64,000 bases of DNA from assembly GCA_033239525.1 (NCBI GenBank), contig BSYO01000022.1, positions 15,076,923 to 15,140,922 of the forward strand, given 5' to 3'. The notes under the pieces are model-generated. The model was given only the letters and a program-made list of their open reading frames with translations. It had not been told where the DNA came from and searched no databases. A program made the position numbers and the translations under genes. Shown piece after piece: positions 34,740 through 45,193 of the stretch; the stretch's first letter is position 1, and each line of letters opens with the position of its first letter. This DNA is from Nepenthes gracilis (Eukaryota > Streptophyta > Magnoliopsida > Caryophyllales > Nepenthaceae).

Positions 34740-35292
34740 AGCTATCACTAACCTAGGCATCTAATATAGATCAATTGAATTCGAGTTGCTAGAGAATTTT
34801 TAGTACGCAAGTGATTGGTCAATTAGAGTTGCGCAGCAGAGCGGATGGTCTGTGTATTTTAAGGTTTGTTTGTAATTTGAAGTGATTGATCATTTCAAGT
34901 CTTGCGATGAGCTAAAGTTGGAGTTCATTTGTCCGATTAAGATCTTGAATTAAGTCGGAAAAATAGTCAATAAACTCGAGTTACATCCAATTTGGTAGAT
35001 TATCATGAAGTCTCCCTTGCATTGATGGTTAAGGGAAATACGTGATTGAATTAAGCCTTTCTGGGGAATTAGAAAATTATCGTGTGATAAGATTCCAACC
35101 TAGACTTAGATAGGAAGTATTAAATATTGAGAATTAGGATAATTCATTGGGTTAAGGCTTTTTAGGATAAGTCATTTAACCAATGAAGTAACTTTGGAAC
35201 TCGAAGAAGAAATTTGAAAGGATTTTTCTCCAAATGTTGAATTTTGAGGTTTGTTAAATTTCGAGAATGAAATTTTTATAAGTAGGGGAGAA
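34740..35292 (+). other. 3' internal end and PPT of nested element
   Basis: Non-coding or fully decayed remainder. Near the end is TTCGAGAATGAAATTTTTAT, the family's pre-PPT sequence, then AAGTAGGGGAGAA at 35280-35292 as the polypurine tract before the right LTR. Confidence 0.8.
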
Positions 35293-35487
35293 TGTAATAT
35301 TTTAAATTAAAATCTGATTTTATTAAAATTATTTATTATTATTTTAGGTAATTTGGGTGTGATAAAAATTAATTAAATATTATAAAATTTTGATAGATAT
35401 TTGAATTAGTTACGCCGGCACCTGAAATGTGCCTGTACTATCGTTCGAGTATCAATTGTGTTTTGGAATAAAAGAAATGGAAAAAAG

Positions 35488-35536
<49 letters not shown>

Positions 35537-37594
35537 GAAGAAGAATAAGAAGAAGGGAAGAGGAAGCACAGCAAAGGCTTCGGAAGGAAGAAAAGAGGGG
35601 AGAGAGAGAGGGAGAAGAGAGAGAGGAGGAAACCAAGGTCCACGAGTTCGATTCCGATTTGGAGTTAGTTGGAGAAGTGATAGATAGGGTCGAGGCAAGT
35701 GCATCTATATCTTTTTGTTCTCTCTTTTTAATTTTTGTTCTTTTTCTATCGGGTACTTTTATCCTGGTACCCGACCCGTACTTATATTTTGTAAAACTCA
35801 CGACTCAAGCACGAGTATCACCGATTTGTAGCCTGATTCATGGTTTCACGCGGCTATTGCACGCCCTGAAATCCTAACCAGCGACCAAACCCCTTTTAAC
35901 CGATTATTTTGAATTTCATACATGATTTGGATTTAGATAATTGTTATCCATAATATGGGCACACACATATTTAAATTTCACGCTTGACTTCATAGTTTTG
36001 ATCAGTTTTTGGACATGGAACCCTAACCCTGTGCCTGGGATGATTTCACTAATTAATTTGGGGTTTTTATATAAATTGGGTTTAGAATATTATTACCCGT
36101 ACTATAAATATGTTAATTTATCAATTGGGTGTTCAAATTTGTACATACGAACCCCTTTATCCGCGTGGGCACTGTTCACCCGTGCCACTTTGGTAATTTT
36201 GTATGATTTCGTTTTGTTTAATTGACATCTAATTTATATATAATTGTATATACTCAATTGTATATTTCGAAAATATTATTGTGAACAATTTGTGAAGGAA
36301 TTATCGTCCGAAAGCTCTAAAGTCACGTTTGCCCCGATGTGGTAATGATTTCCTAATTGTTTAAAAACGTCATTTTAAATTATGCATATGTTTAAAGTCA
36401 TGTAAATATTTAAACACACAAGAAATAATTATCTATATCTATATATAAGAATTAAGCAAGATATGTAAGAATACGAAGGAAATGCCACAATTTGATATGT
36501 GTATGATTTGTTCTCCCGGTATGAGAATTATGTAAAAAAAGTTCGGTGGACTTTCCCTTAAAGAATAAGAAATCGTAAAACCTGGACCACAAATTTATAT
36601 TTCAAAGAGTTGTATCCATTGGCATGCTGTTGATATTATAATGAAAACTCAATGATTATCCTGGCCGTGTATTATAACGGGTGATATTCCTTGTCATGTC
36701 TCAAGATATTACTGTCGAAGAATGAGGACTGCCTCTGAGCCACGGGGGACATGGTGGCATATGTGATATGGCCCCGTTATCGGGTTAAAGGTATACCACT
36801 CGCTATGAGGTGTTGAATTGCGTGAATATGCGCTTTAGAATGTGTAGAAACAAACACATTCCTTTTCTCGTTATCCTGCACCGTTAGTCAGTAAGGTCTA
36901 CTGGCTCTAATTCGCAAAAATTAAGAAATTTGAGTATATTTTGAAACCCTAGGAGAAGAAAGATAAAATATGAAAAATTATTATATTTCGAAAACGTAAG
37001 TGTTCATGTTTCATGCCATACATCATATATCATACTCCTATCTCCTTCTCTATTCCATTTTGAATAATTGTACATTATATTTGATTATATTATCTTGGTG
37101 AGTATTTGGCCCACCCTTACTGTTTTTCCTTTCTTCAAATGAGTATGAGTCTCTACTTGATGAGGTAGAGTAGAGTTTAGAAATTGGTTAGGCTACAGAT
37201 CTTGGAGGAAAAGCTTTGTGGACTTAGCTTAGTAGTTTTGGACCCTCCTCATGGAATATTTTGTATATTTTAAGATGGGATTGTATACCGATATATGTGT
37301 GTGATGATGAGATATAATGTAGTTTAGTTTCCTCCGTATTGGATGGATGTCTAATGTTTTCACAGGTTGTTATGGTTAACTGGAGTACCTAGTTGTATCT
37401 TGTCTGAGTCAACGTCATATCCGGAGTTATGATATTAGTGCCATGTAATTATTGTGGCTTTTGAATCCTCAGTTTGTGAGATATGTGAAATATGTATGTT
37501 GTATAGGGTATTTTACAAGTATTTATATTAGGCCGATATTCGTATTACAACAGAAATTTTACCGGACTTTCGATAAAAAATACGGTACATTACA
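35293..37594 (+). repeat. 3' LTR of nested element
   Basis: It is 2302 bp and pairs with 27117-29384. It has a long (AAT)n run at 35488-35536, a GA-rich tract, and the shared motif at 36882-36909. It ends CGGTACATTACA at the TSD. Confidence 0.92.
35488..35536. repeat. (AAT)n microsatellite
   Basis: About 16 AAT units inside the right LTR. Poly-Asn, poly-Ile, poly-Tyr and poly-Leu open frames across it are artefacts of the repeat. Confidence 0.9.
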
Positions 37595-38230
37595 CATCTC
37601 CACAATCTGTAACCTCGCTACAAAACCGGTCCAGTGACTCAATGCATTTGCGACAACATTAACTTTTCTAGGCTGATAATGGATTTTACAATCATATTTT
37701 TTTAGGAACTCAATCCATCTTCACTGCCTCATATTTAGCTCTTTCTAGGAAAATAAGTACTTTAGGATTTTATAATTAGAATATACCAGAAATTTCTCAT
37801 CGTACAGATAATGACTTCAAATTTTTAACGCGAACACTATGGCGGCTAGCTTTAAAACATGGGTTGGATAATTACTTTCATGAATTTTCAACTACTGAGA
37901 CCCATAAGCAACAACATTTCCATTCTGCATCAAAACACAACCAAGTCCAATATTGAAAGTATCACAATACACCTCAAAATCACCTGAACCGTTGAAAATA
38001 GTCAGAATTGGCACAGAAGTTAATCGATCCTTTAACTCTTGAAAACTCCGATCATACTCTTCTGTCCATTCAAACCTAACCTCCTTCTTTGTCGATTGAG
38101 TGATTTTATTCAATTCACGATAATCCACGCGCAGCTGTAAAGTCTCATCTTTCTTCTTCACAAATAGGATTGGTACACCCCACGACGATATAATGGGTCT
38201 AATAAAACCCTTATCCAATAGATCCTATAA
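37595..38230 (-). pseudogene. Gypsy RT/RNase H with deleted RT core
   Basis: On the minus strand the RT start is normal ([20 protein letters not shown], then DYRELNKIT). At about 38095 it jumps directly to [21 protein letters not shown], which belongs after the RT. The palm, including the catalytic Asp pair, is therefore missing in frame. RNase H follows ([20 protein letters not shown]) and fades to 37595, where the nested element begins. An in-frame loss of this kind suggests a deletion rather than gradual decay. Confidence 0.88.
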
Positions 38231-38327
38231 TTGCTACTTCAACCATTTAACTCAACAGGAGCCATACAGTACGGTGTCTTCGAAATAGGTGCCAATCCTA
38301 TCATGAGATCAATCTCAAACTCTTTCC

Positions 38328-38760
38328 CTAGTGTGGCGGTAAAGTAAGCAATTTATTTGAGAATACATCTTTAGACTCCCACACCATCGGAAACTCCTTC
38401 GCTGATATCTGATGGCTCTCTACTACACTAGCATATCCCAAATAGGTTTTACACCCACTTTTCAACAAATGTTGAGCATGCATAGCCGAAATAAAATAAG
38501 ACTCTTCCACCCGCCAAATTCCTTGAATGTGAAAGGGCTCACATTCCGAAATTGTGAAGTCCACTTTCTTATGGAAACAACCAATATTCGCATAATACCT
38601 CAATAACCAGTCCATACCCAAAATCACATCAAAATCATATATTTTCAACAAAGTCAAATCAACTGTTAGAGATAACCCATTTACCTCAACAACACACCCT
38701 GTATATGAAATATACGTAACAATAGAGGATTCTATAGGCGTTGAAATAATCAAAGAATAA
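38328..38760 (-). pseudogene. Gypsy protease and pre-RT
   Basis: One minus-strand frame from 38753 reads CVVEVNGLSLTVDLTLLKIY, then DFDVILGMDWLLRYYANIGC, the conserved end of chromovirus protease. YISAMHAQHLL-type spacer sequence and EFPMVWESKDVFSNKL lead into RT. The active-site D(T/S)G lies upstream in a broken part. The equivalent region of the second Gypsy at 9700-10178 aligns clearly. Confidence 0.88.
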
Positions 38761-39855
38761 TCAAAAATTACAAGAGAGGATACAAGATGATAAGCAAACA
38801 GAGAGAATAACTTCTACCGTGCTATCAGACGCTTTCGCTTCACTAGCAGACATCACAAAGGCCTTACCTAGGATAGTGGGCTTAGATACAAGGTCCTTCT
38901 TCGGATGAGGACAAACTTTGATCTTGTGCCCAGATTGACCGCAATTAAAATATACTCATGTCAACTTGTAACAAGGTCTATCTCCATGTAGCTTCCCACG
39001 GTGTTGACAAGGACTTGCTGAAACTTGCTTGGTCGGTGTAGGTTGACTAACCTTCTTCTCTAGATCAGATTGCCTTATTCTCTTTGGCGGTCTCCCTGAA
39101 CCTGGATTAAAGCTTGCACCAACACCACCTCAATCTAACATTATCTTCTTAAAAAACTCATCATTCTAAAGCTATTTTTCATGGATCAGGACACAATCCA
39201 ACACCTCATCATAAGTCGACAGCTTCAAAGTCACTAACTGCTTATGAATATCATCTCTTAAACCTTGAAGAAACTTCCTCGCTTTTCTTTCCTCATCCTC
39301 CACCATGTATGGAGAGTACCAGGACAACTCCATGAACTTTGCATCATATTGCGCCACTGTCCGATTGCTTTATCTCAGTCGAATAAATTTCTCATCTTTC
39401 TGCTCGCAGAGGTTGGAAGGGAAATACTTCTCCATGAAGGTCGCTTCAAACATGGCCCAAGTGATCTCATTTTCGGGCACTCCCATGGCTTTTTTCTTCA
39501 TTTCCCACCAGTGATCCTCTTCACCCTCCAGACGGTAGGTAGCAAATAAAACTCTATCCTCTTTGGGACATCGGATGACCCCGAACATCTTCTTCAACCG
39601 TTGGAACCACATATCAGCCTTTACTCGATCTGGCTCACTCATAAATTCTGGAACTCGTTCCTGAACAAACCGATCATATGCGGACGTCCCTGGATTAATA
39701 GGAGCTTGCACTGGAACTGAAATTTGAATTGGGGCAAGGTTCCACTGCCCCATATTCTGTATAATGTCTGCCATCCTTCCTAGAAGATTTAGGTACTCCG
39801 CCTCTCTATTTCGCAGTTGGCCACCATCACACATAGTCCTTCGTCTAGGTGGCAT
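38761..39855 (-). pseudogene. Gypsy gag, single frame with stops
   Basis: It starts MPPRRRTMCDGGQ at 39855. It has the capsid core AYDRFVQERVPEFMSEPDRV and MWFQRLKKMFGVIRCPKEDR, then TYRLEGEEDHWWEM, and MAQYDAKFMELSWYSPYM after a TAA at 39370. The same frame then runs through further stops (39172, about 39166, about 39130) to a zinc knuckle near 38920-38960 reading NCGQSGHKIKVC, whose first Cys is now Tyr. The frame is hardly shifted: damage is by nonsense substitutions. It is the best preserved gag in the window. Confidence 0.9.
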
Positions 39856-40112
39856 TGTCGGCTACTAATATCCTTTTGAAATAAAAACAATATGGGTTAT
39901 TTCACACTTTGTACACTAATTAGAACACTACAATCTATGTGATCAAGCATAACTACCAATCCTAGCTTAGTTCTACCATAAGTTATTTAAATTAGGATAA
40001 TTAGAACTATCTGGTCTAACTTAATCATCCTAAGACTTCATCTACTTATTCCGTGTATCTTATTCTATCTTAGGCTTCCACATAAGATTAAAATCAAAGT
40101 TAAGGAATCTCC

Positions 40113-40125
40113 TTCTCTAATACCA
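40113..40125 (-). other. Primer binding site of minus-strand Gypsy
   Basis: The minus strand reads TTGGTATTAGAGA right inside the 5' LTR, a one-base variant of the tRNA-Met primer site. Confidence 0.88.
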
Positions 40126-40127
40126 AC

Positions 40128-42170
40128 TGTGACGGATCCGATTCTACCTGACAAGGAGACGCCTGGAAAGGTCCGTTAAAAACTAAACCCAAACCACAAG
40201 AATTTACCTATATAAATATATATATCACACAAACACACACACGGGATAAAAAATGCCGCAATAACAAATGCGTGGCTCCAATGTTATGTCTTTGGATACA
40301 ACATGGAGACCTAGAGATGTCACTGAGTATCTAAAATCAAATCATAATAATCTGCAGAAGTATATAAAATCATCGATATACAGCAGAAACTAAACTCATC
40401 TGAATATCATCAATATAAACAAAATACATTGACATATCCATCCAATATTTATGTAAGTCCTACATACATATGTACAAAACTATAAAATCTAAGTTTACAA
40501 AATTATCTTCCAACTCCTCAGCCTAGCCAACTTGAACCTCTACTCCACCTTATCAGTTATTAGCTCGTGATCATCTGAAGGTAAGAAAAACTGTAAGGGA
40601 GTGAGGCGAATACTCAGTAAGGTACAATATAATCAAAGACAATAAGTAATATGCTAAAAATAATTCAGTGGAATGAAATAAGAGTATAATATAGATGCAT
40701 AAACATAAAATATGATCAAATGTATTTTCAAAACACATTTAACTTTTTACATTTTATATCTAATTCTTTTAGATTCTAAATTATACATAATTTTTTTTAA
40801 TCTTTACGGATCAGGGCTAGTAAGCCTTATCAACTAACGGAATACCCAAACGAGAAAAGGAATGTGTATACTTCCACATATTCTAAGATACTACCCACGT
40901 AATTCAACACCCCATGGTGAACAGTATACCTTTAATCCAATATATAAGGTCATAAACTTATGCCACCATAGCATCTCCCGTGGCCCAAGAATATTCCTCG
41001 ATCTATCATTGTAATATCTTAAGACATTTCAGAGAATATCACTCTCTTATATATAATTTGCTTGGTCCAATTTTTCTAATTACTTATTCTTAAGGAAAGT
41101 TCCAGCTTAATTCTTAACATAAAGTTCTCATTCCCTAGAGAACAGTTTATCAAATTTAACAAGTTATGGAGTTTCCTTCTTATTATTTACATAATTTTTA
41201 TATTTCTTGGGTAGAGATACATATTGTCATTTTCTTGTGAACTTAAATTTTCAAATAACTTCAAATACATGTACAAATTTACATAATCCTTAAAAAAATT
41301 AGAAAATTCTTACCATGTTGAGTCAAACAAAACTTTGTGACTTTTGGAAAGCAAATCCGTTCACAAAAGGTATCCAACATAATTTTTGGAACATACAGAA
41401 TGGCATACGCAAAATACATGTAAATAAATATCAACTAATTAAGATATTAACGTTCACAAAGTTAGGGTTCTAATTTTCTAAAGCAAAATCATGTATAAAC
41501 GCTACAATAATCGAACATAATGGTGGGGCGTGGGGTTAGGGTTTCCACAAGACACAATACCTCACAAAACATCTAAATTGAATACGAAATCAATATATAT
41601 ACATGTTTAAGACATGTGTATTTTAAAATACATGCTTTGATGGGCATTTGAACAAAAATATTTGAAAGAAATGGAACAAAAAGAGTTACAAGCAAAAGAA
41701 AAGCATATGTGTGCACTTGCCTCGACCTAATTTATAACTTTCTCAACTAGCTCTAACCTGAAAACGGACTTGAAAGCCTCAAACTCTTCTTCTCTCTCTC
41801 CTCTTTCTCTGGTCTGACCAAAAATGGCGAAAAGAAATTGATTGCGTGCTTAAATATGCAGACTGGAGCTCGAGCGCCAGTTGGGCATGCATCAGGTGCG
41901 ACAGCACTGGAACGTGTTCTTGTGTGCGCCGCAAGTGTGCATCAGGCAGACGCACTCTAGATTTGGCGCCTCCTACGGGGCTCGAGCGAACAACCGGTGC
42001 CACACTACTAGAATGTGCATCCCGGCGCCTCCTTGGGCGCTTAGTGAGCGTCCTCCATTTTCTTCTTATTTCTCTTTCGGAAGTTAATTTTTCACATATA
42101 TACTACCTAATTTTGATTACATTAACTTAATTATTCTTAATTACTATATTTTAAAAACCAGTACCTTTCA
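40128..42170 (-). repeat. 5' LTR of minus-strand Gypsy
   Basis: It is 2043 bp, beginning TGTGACGGATCCG and ending CTTTCA on the plus strand. It pairs with 23480-25484 and carries the same GC-rich block (about 41860-42050) and shared motif (40811-40840). Confidence 0.9.
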
Positions 42171-42330
42171 ATTAGAATTTATGAGTGACCCAGATCTTAC
42201 CAAAGCTGAGATTTGGATGCAGCAAATCAAGAAAGTATTTGTTGTAATACAATGGCCAAAGGAGGACAAGGTGATATTTGCCTCCTACAAGCTGGAGGGA
42301 AGAGCTAACCATTAGTGGTCGATGAAAGTA
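42171..42330 (+). pseudogene. Gypsy gag, second part
   Basis: It continues the gag of 23290-23479 after the 18.7-kb insertion: EFMSDPDLTKAEIWMQQIKK, VFVVIQWPKEDKVIFASYKL and EGRANH*WSMK. It aligns with the 39855 gag (EFMSEPDRVKADMWFQRLKK). It stops abruptly near 42330, where unrelated Myb/SANT-type coding begins, so the rest of this element is deleted. Confidence 0.87.
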
Positions 42331-42860
42331 GACATTTTTGTATTTTAAAGATTTGTCAATGGTTTATACCAAGGATTTTGCAACTAGAGTGGATACACAA
42401 GTCGTTGGTGATATCATCATGGAACTTTAAGAAGATGATTCAGAAAATGAACAATTTAATGTGAACATTGTTCTATAAATGGAGAATGAGAATGTACATG
42501 GCAATGACGAATTACTTATTCAAAATGAGCCACCTATTACCATTACAATTATGAGGAGCTCATTTAGGGGAAAGAAATAGAAGGCCAACGTAGATTAGAA
42601 AGTGTTATCGATGTATATTCTTGAGGCTGTTGATATGTTGAGTACAAACATGAATAAGGGCAAGGACATGTTGAGTGAGAGTTAAAGACTAACTTAATGA
42701 TTCAACAAAGGCTAGAATAATTATATGCTTTGTTTGTTGAAATTCAACACCTATCAACAAGTAAAGGCATTGCAATTTATACCAAATATATAGTTGATCC
42801 AAGACTAATGATAAGCTTGTTCAATCTTCCACCTAACGAATGATTAGGTTATATCTGACA
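42331..42860 (+). pseudogene. Myb/SANT-like protein C-terminal fragment
   Basis: The frame YFKDLSMVYTKDFATRVD is followed by VVGDIIMEL*EDDSENEQ, a RSSFRGKK basic patch and EAVDMLSTNMNKGKDMLSES, then in another frame LVEIQHLSTSKGIAIYTKYI and SLFNLPPNE. This order (KDRATG-like motif, acidic stretch, SRGKK, helical segment, and the final DP...FF.LP) matches what I know of plant Myb/SANT-like proteins found with PIF/Harbinger transposons and in L10-interacting MYB-like genes. The N-terminal DNA-binding half is missing, and stops and a frameshift are present. It could be a dead host gene or a Harbinger remnant. Confidence 0.6.
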
Positions 42861-43132
42861 ATATTCGCTATAAAATGTGTTGTCCATATTTGTTAATTAT
42901 TCTGGTTAAAAAAATAATATTTTTTGGCACTAAACGCGTTGACAAAGCTTGTTTAGTATCAAAATTGCTATCACACTTATCAAGCAATATTTTTTGGTTA
43001 GAAAATGAATTTGTTGTCATAATTTTATGTGTGTAATATTGTTTTCACATCAACTGGTATAGCGCTCTATTCTCTTTCTTTACAAATGAACCAGAGCCAT
43101 CCGATTTGCATTATTCTATGTAGCATAGTATA
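42861..43132. other. AT-rich DNA, no gene
   Basis: No open frame or terminal repeat was seen. At about 43100-43132 the text TTCTATGTAGCATAG resembles TTCCATGTAGCACAG of the following tandem repeat, so a truncated extra copy may start here. Confidence 0.5.
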
Positions 43133-43612
43133 ATGTTAGAGCACCATATTTTTTTTTTTTAACTATGTCTTATGAAATAATATTATTTGTGAAGTAATGT
43201 TAATGAAATAATACAGAAAGTTGATGATGAAGTGATATTTTTAAATAATTTATAATTTTGGTCCAAGAATTATCCCAAACCTGGTTGTAATTATTGTTCC
43301 ATGTAGCACAGTGACAGTTAACAAAACCGGTTTGTGGACATTTTGTAAAATAATTGTGTTAGAATTTTTTTTATGTTAGAGCACTGTATTTTTTTTCAGC
43401 TCTATCATATGAAATAATGTTATTTATGAAGTAATGTTAATGAAATAATACAGAAAGTTGATGATGAAGTAATATTTTTTAAATAATTTATAATTTTGGT
43501 CCAAGAATTAGCCCAAACCTGATTGTAAGTCTTGTTCCATGTAGCACAGTGAAGGTCAACAAAAATGGTTTGTGGACATTTTGTAAAATAATTGTGTGTT
43601 AGAATATATTTT
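43133..43612. repeat. 240-bp tandem duplication
   Basis: ATGTTAGAGCAC starts both at 43133 and at 43373, and the following 240 bases correspond almost base for base, including GTTGATGATGAAGT and GGTTTGTGGACATTTTG. The copies differ by perhaps 8-10%. A fragment of a third copy precedes them. They carry no coding motif. Confidence 0.9.
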
Positions 43613-44238
43613 TTAGAATGAGGATAAAAAAAAGTTGTCAGTACAAATGCCTATTTTATTCCTCTTACTATTATTATATATCAAATACTAATAAATTAAA
43701 TCTCATTTTAACTTTAGTTAATCCATAAGACTAACCAACATAGAAATAGTAATTTTCAACTCTATTTCTACTTTACTCTATTTCTTAAGAATAGTTAGTT
43801 TATTATTATCTTATTCTATTTTAACAATTAAACGTGATATTATTACATTTAATGAGCTAATATATTTAAATTAAATTATATGATTAAATTAAGATTTGCA
43901 CTGCCTATAACTGGAGAGTAATTATGTATGCATTGGCATAGAAAGGCTCTTTGCCTCGGCTGATTGTGACTCTTGTGGAAAGCTCGGATGTTTAGTTAAT
44001 CTGGGAACATTGGCAACCATTTAAACTAAAGGCTAAAACATCTGTATAAATTTTTTTTTAATAATTGTAGAGTTTATACTTCTTGATTGAAAAGAGTGGC
44101 TTGGCTGATCGAGGTATATTTTTTGTCAAGATTATGTTTTTTGGGGATTATTACTGAAAAAATTGGTTTAAAGTAGTTGGAGGGAAATGTGCAAGTTTTG
44201 ACTGGCCACTTTGTGCAATATTTGGAAGCTATAAATTC
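43613..44238. other. AT-rich DNA before the Tat element
   Basis: No recognised gene. The last 80 bases are open in two plus frames, which both continue past the removed Tat element for the few bases left at 63972-64000. I could not identify them. Confidence 0.45.
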
Positions 44239-44243
44239 TTATC
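44239..44243. repeat. Target site duplication TTATC, left copy
   Basis: TTATC is repeated exactly at 63967-63971, bounding the 19.7-kb element. Confidence 0.92.
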
Positions 44244-45173
44244 TGATGGGTCCAGCTCGAAAATGGGCCTAGAACAGCGAAGTCCAATTGAAGAGGTACA
44301 GGTTCAACCAAGTAGAAAGGCCGAAATTCCTCTATGAAGCCCAAAGAGTCGTTATGCGCAGCCACGTGGCTCCCCAGATGAGCAACCAATCAGCACGCCC
44401 TCACGCCTGCAAAGGTGATTGCAGGTGATGGGCACCGGCTTAGAAAATGTCAACTAATGGGAGAAAAGGTCAACACTGCAACTCACAGCGCATGTTGTCC
44501 TTGCAACCACTTAACCAATCCATGCACGGGCAGCAGATTAGGCATTGTTTACGCCCGACGACGGTCTCTTTGCCTCTGTAAGATGACAATTGGCATTACT
44601 AGCTACAACCAGCGCACAACAGTCGACAAATCCCGACAAACCACCTGTTAGGGGTTTCGGCTTCCAAAGCCTCCCAGAGGGAGCCTATAAATACCCTCTC
44701 CTGCTTAGGGGAGAGAGGAGGGAGCTCATTCGTAAGCCCAAATGGTGACCAAAGATCAAGTATGAGATCCTTAACCCAACATTCTAGGTTTCGAGAAAGA
44801 ACCAACTTTCTTCCCTCGAGCCTCTACCATTTCCCAGCAGAGTTAGTGAGCCACCCATTGCAATGTGACCAATGGAGCCCAGGCCCCCAAATACGTCCCA
44901 CTCATACTTTCCTCATATCTACATATTTGCATTCTTATCACGTTTACTCCTAAGCGTGCAATCCTCCGTTCATTACAGAATATTCCTGATTTGTACGTCG
45001 AAGTGTTTGCGGTGGGATAACCTCCCGCTGTCCTCTAACATCTTGTTTGTAATTTGTAGAGGGCAGGTTTTATGTTAACAGCGATGGAGATCAGACCTGA
45101 TCCAAATCGATCCACAGCGAAAGATTGAAATGCTCTCTAATCCGTACTACAATTGGGAACCAAGGACACATCA
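44244..45173 (+). repeat. 5' LTR of Tat element
   Basis: It is 930 bp, beginning TGATGGGTCCAGCTCG and ending ACACATCA. It contains CCACGTGG (a G-box type word) near 44364 and TATAAATA at 44686-44693. Confidence 0.92.
44686..44693 (+). promoter_or_regulatory. Tat LTR TATA box
   Basis: TATAAATA is followed by CCCTCTCCTGCTTAGGGGAG. The same box is in the right LTR at 63478-63485. Confidence 0.7.
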
Positions 45174-45193
45174 TTGGCACCATCTGTGGGAAC
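45174..45193 (+). other. Primer binding site of Tat element
   Basis: TTGGCACCATCTGTGGGAAC directly follows the LTR and differs at two bases from the TTGGCGCCGTCTGTGGG sequence known from Tat-type elements. Confidence 0.88.

Larger units (their letters stand above)
27117..37594 (+). mobile_element. Nested Gypsy-type element with 2.3-kb LTRs
   Basis: LTRs at 27117-29384 and 35293-37594 (TGTAATATT...ATTACA) are bounded by TSD CATCT. A primer site follows the left LTR and a PPT precedes the right LTR. The internal region is a decayed gag-pol that shares odd features with the 11883-20034 element (for example the IND-type RT remnant), and it holds a solo LTR. The LTRs differ by about 15% by eye. 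It sits in the RNase H to integrase interval of the minus-strand Gypsy. Confidence 0.92.
23480..42170 (-). mobile_element. Minus-strand Tekay/Del-like Gypsy, itself invaded
   Basis: LTRs at 23480-25484 and 40128-42170 start TGTGAC on the plus strand. The insertion splits a gag frame exactly, with flanks GATAG (23475-23479) and ATTAG (42171-42175), a 5-bp duplication now differing at two bases. The primer site lies inside the right LTR, so transcription is leftward. The LTRs differ by roughly 15-20% by eye, so this is an old copy. RT is internally deleted. The RNase H/integrase part is split by the 27117-37594 element. Confidence 0.9.
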
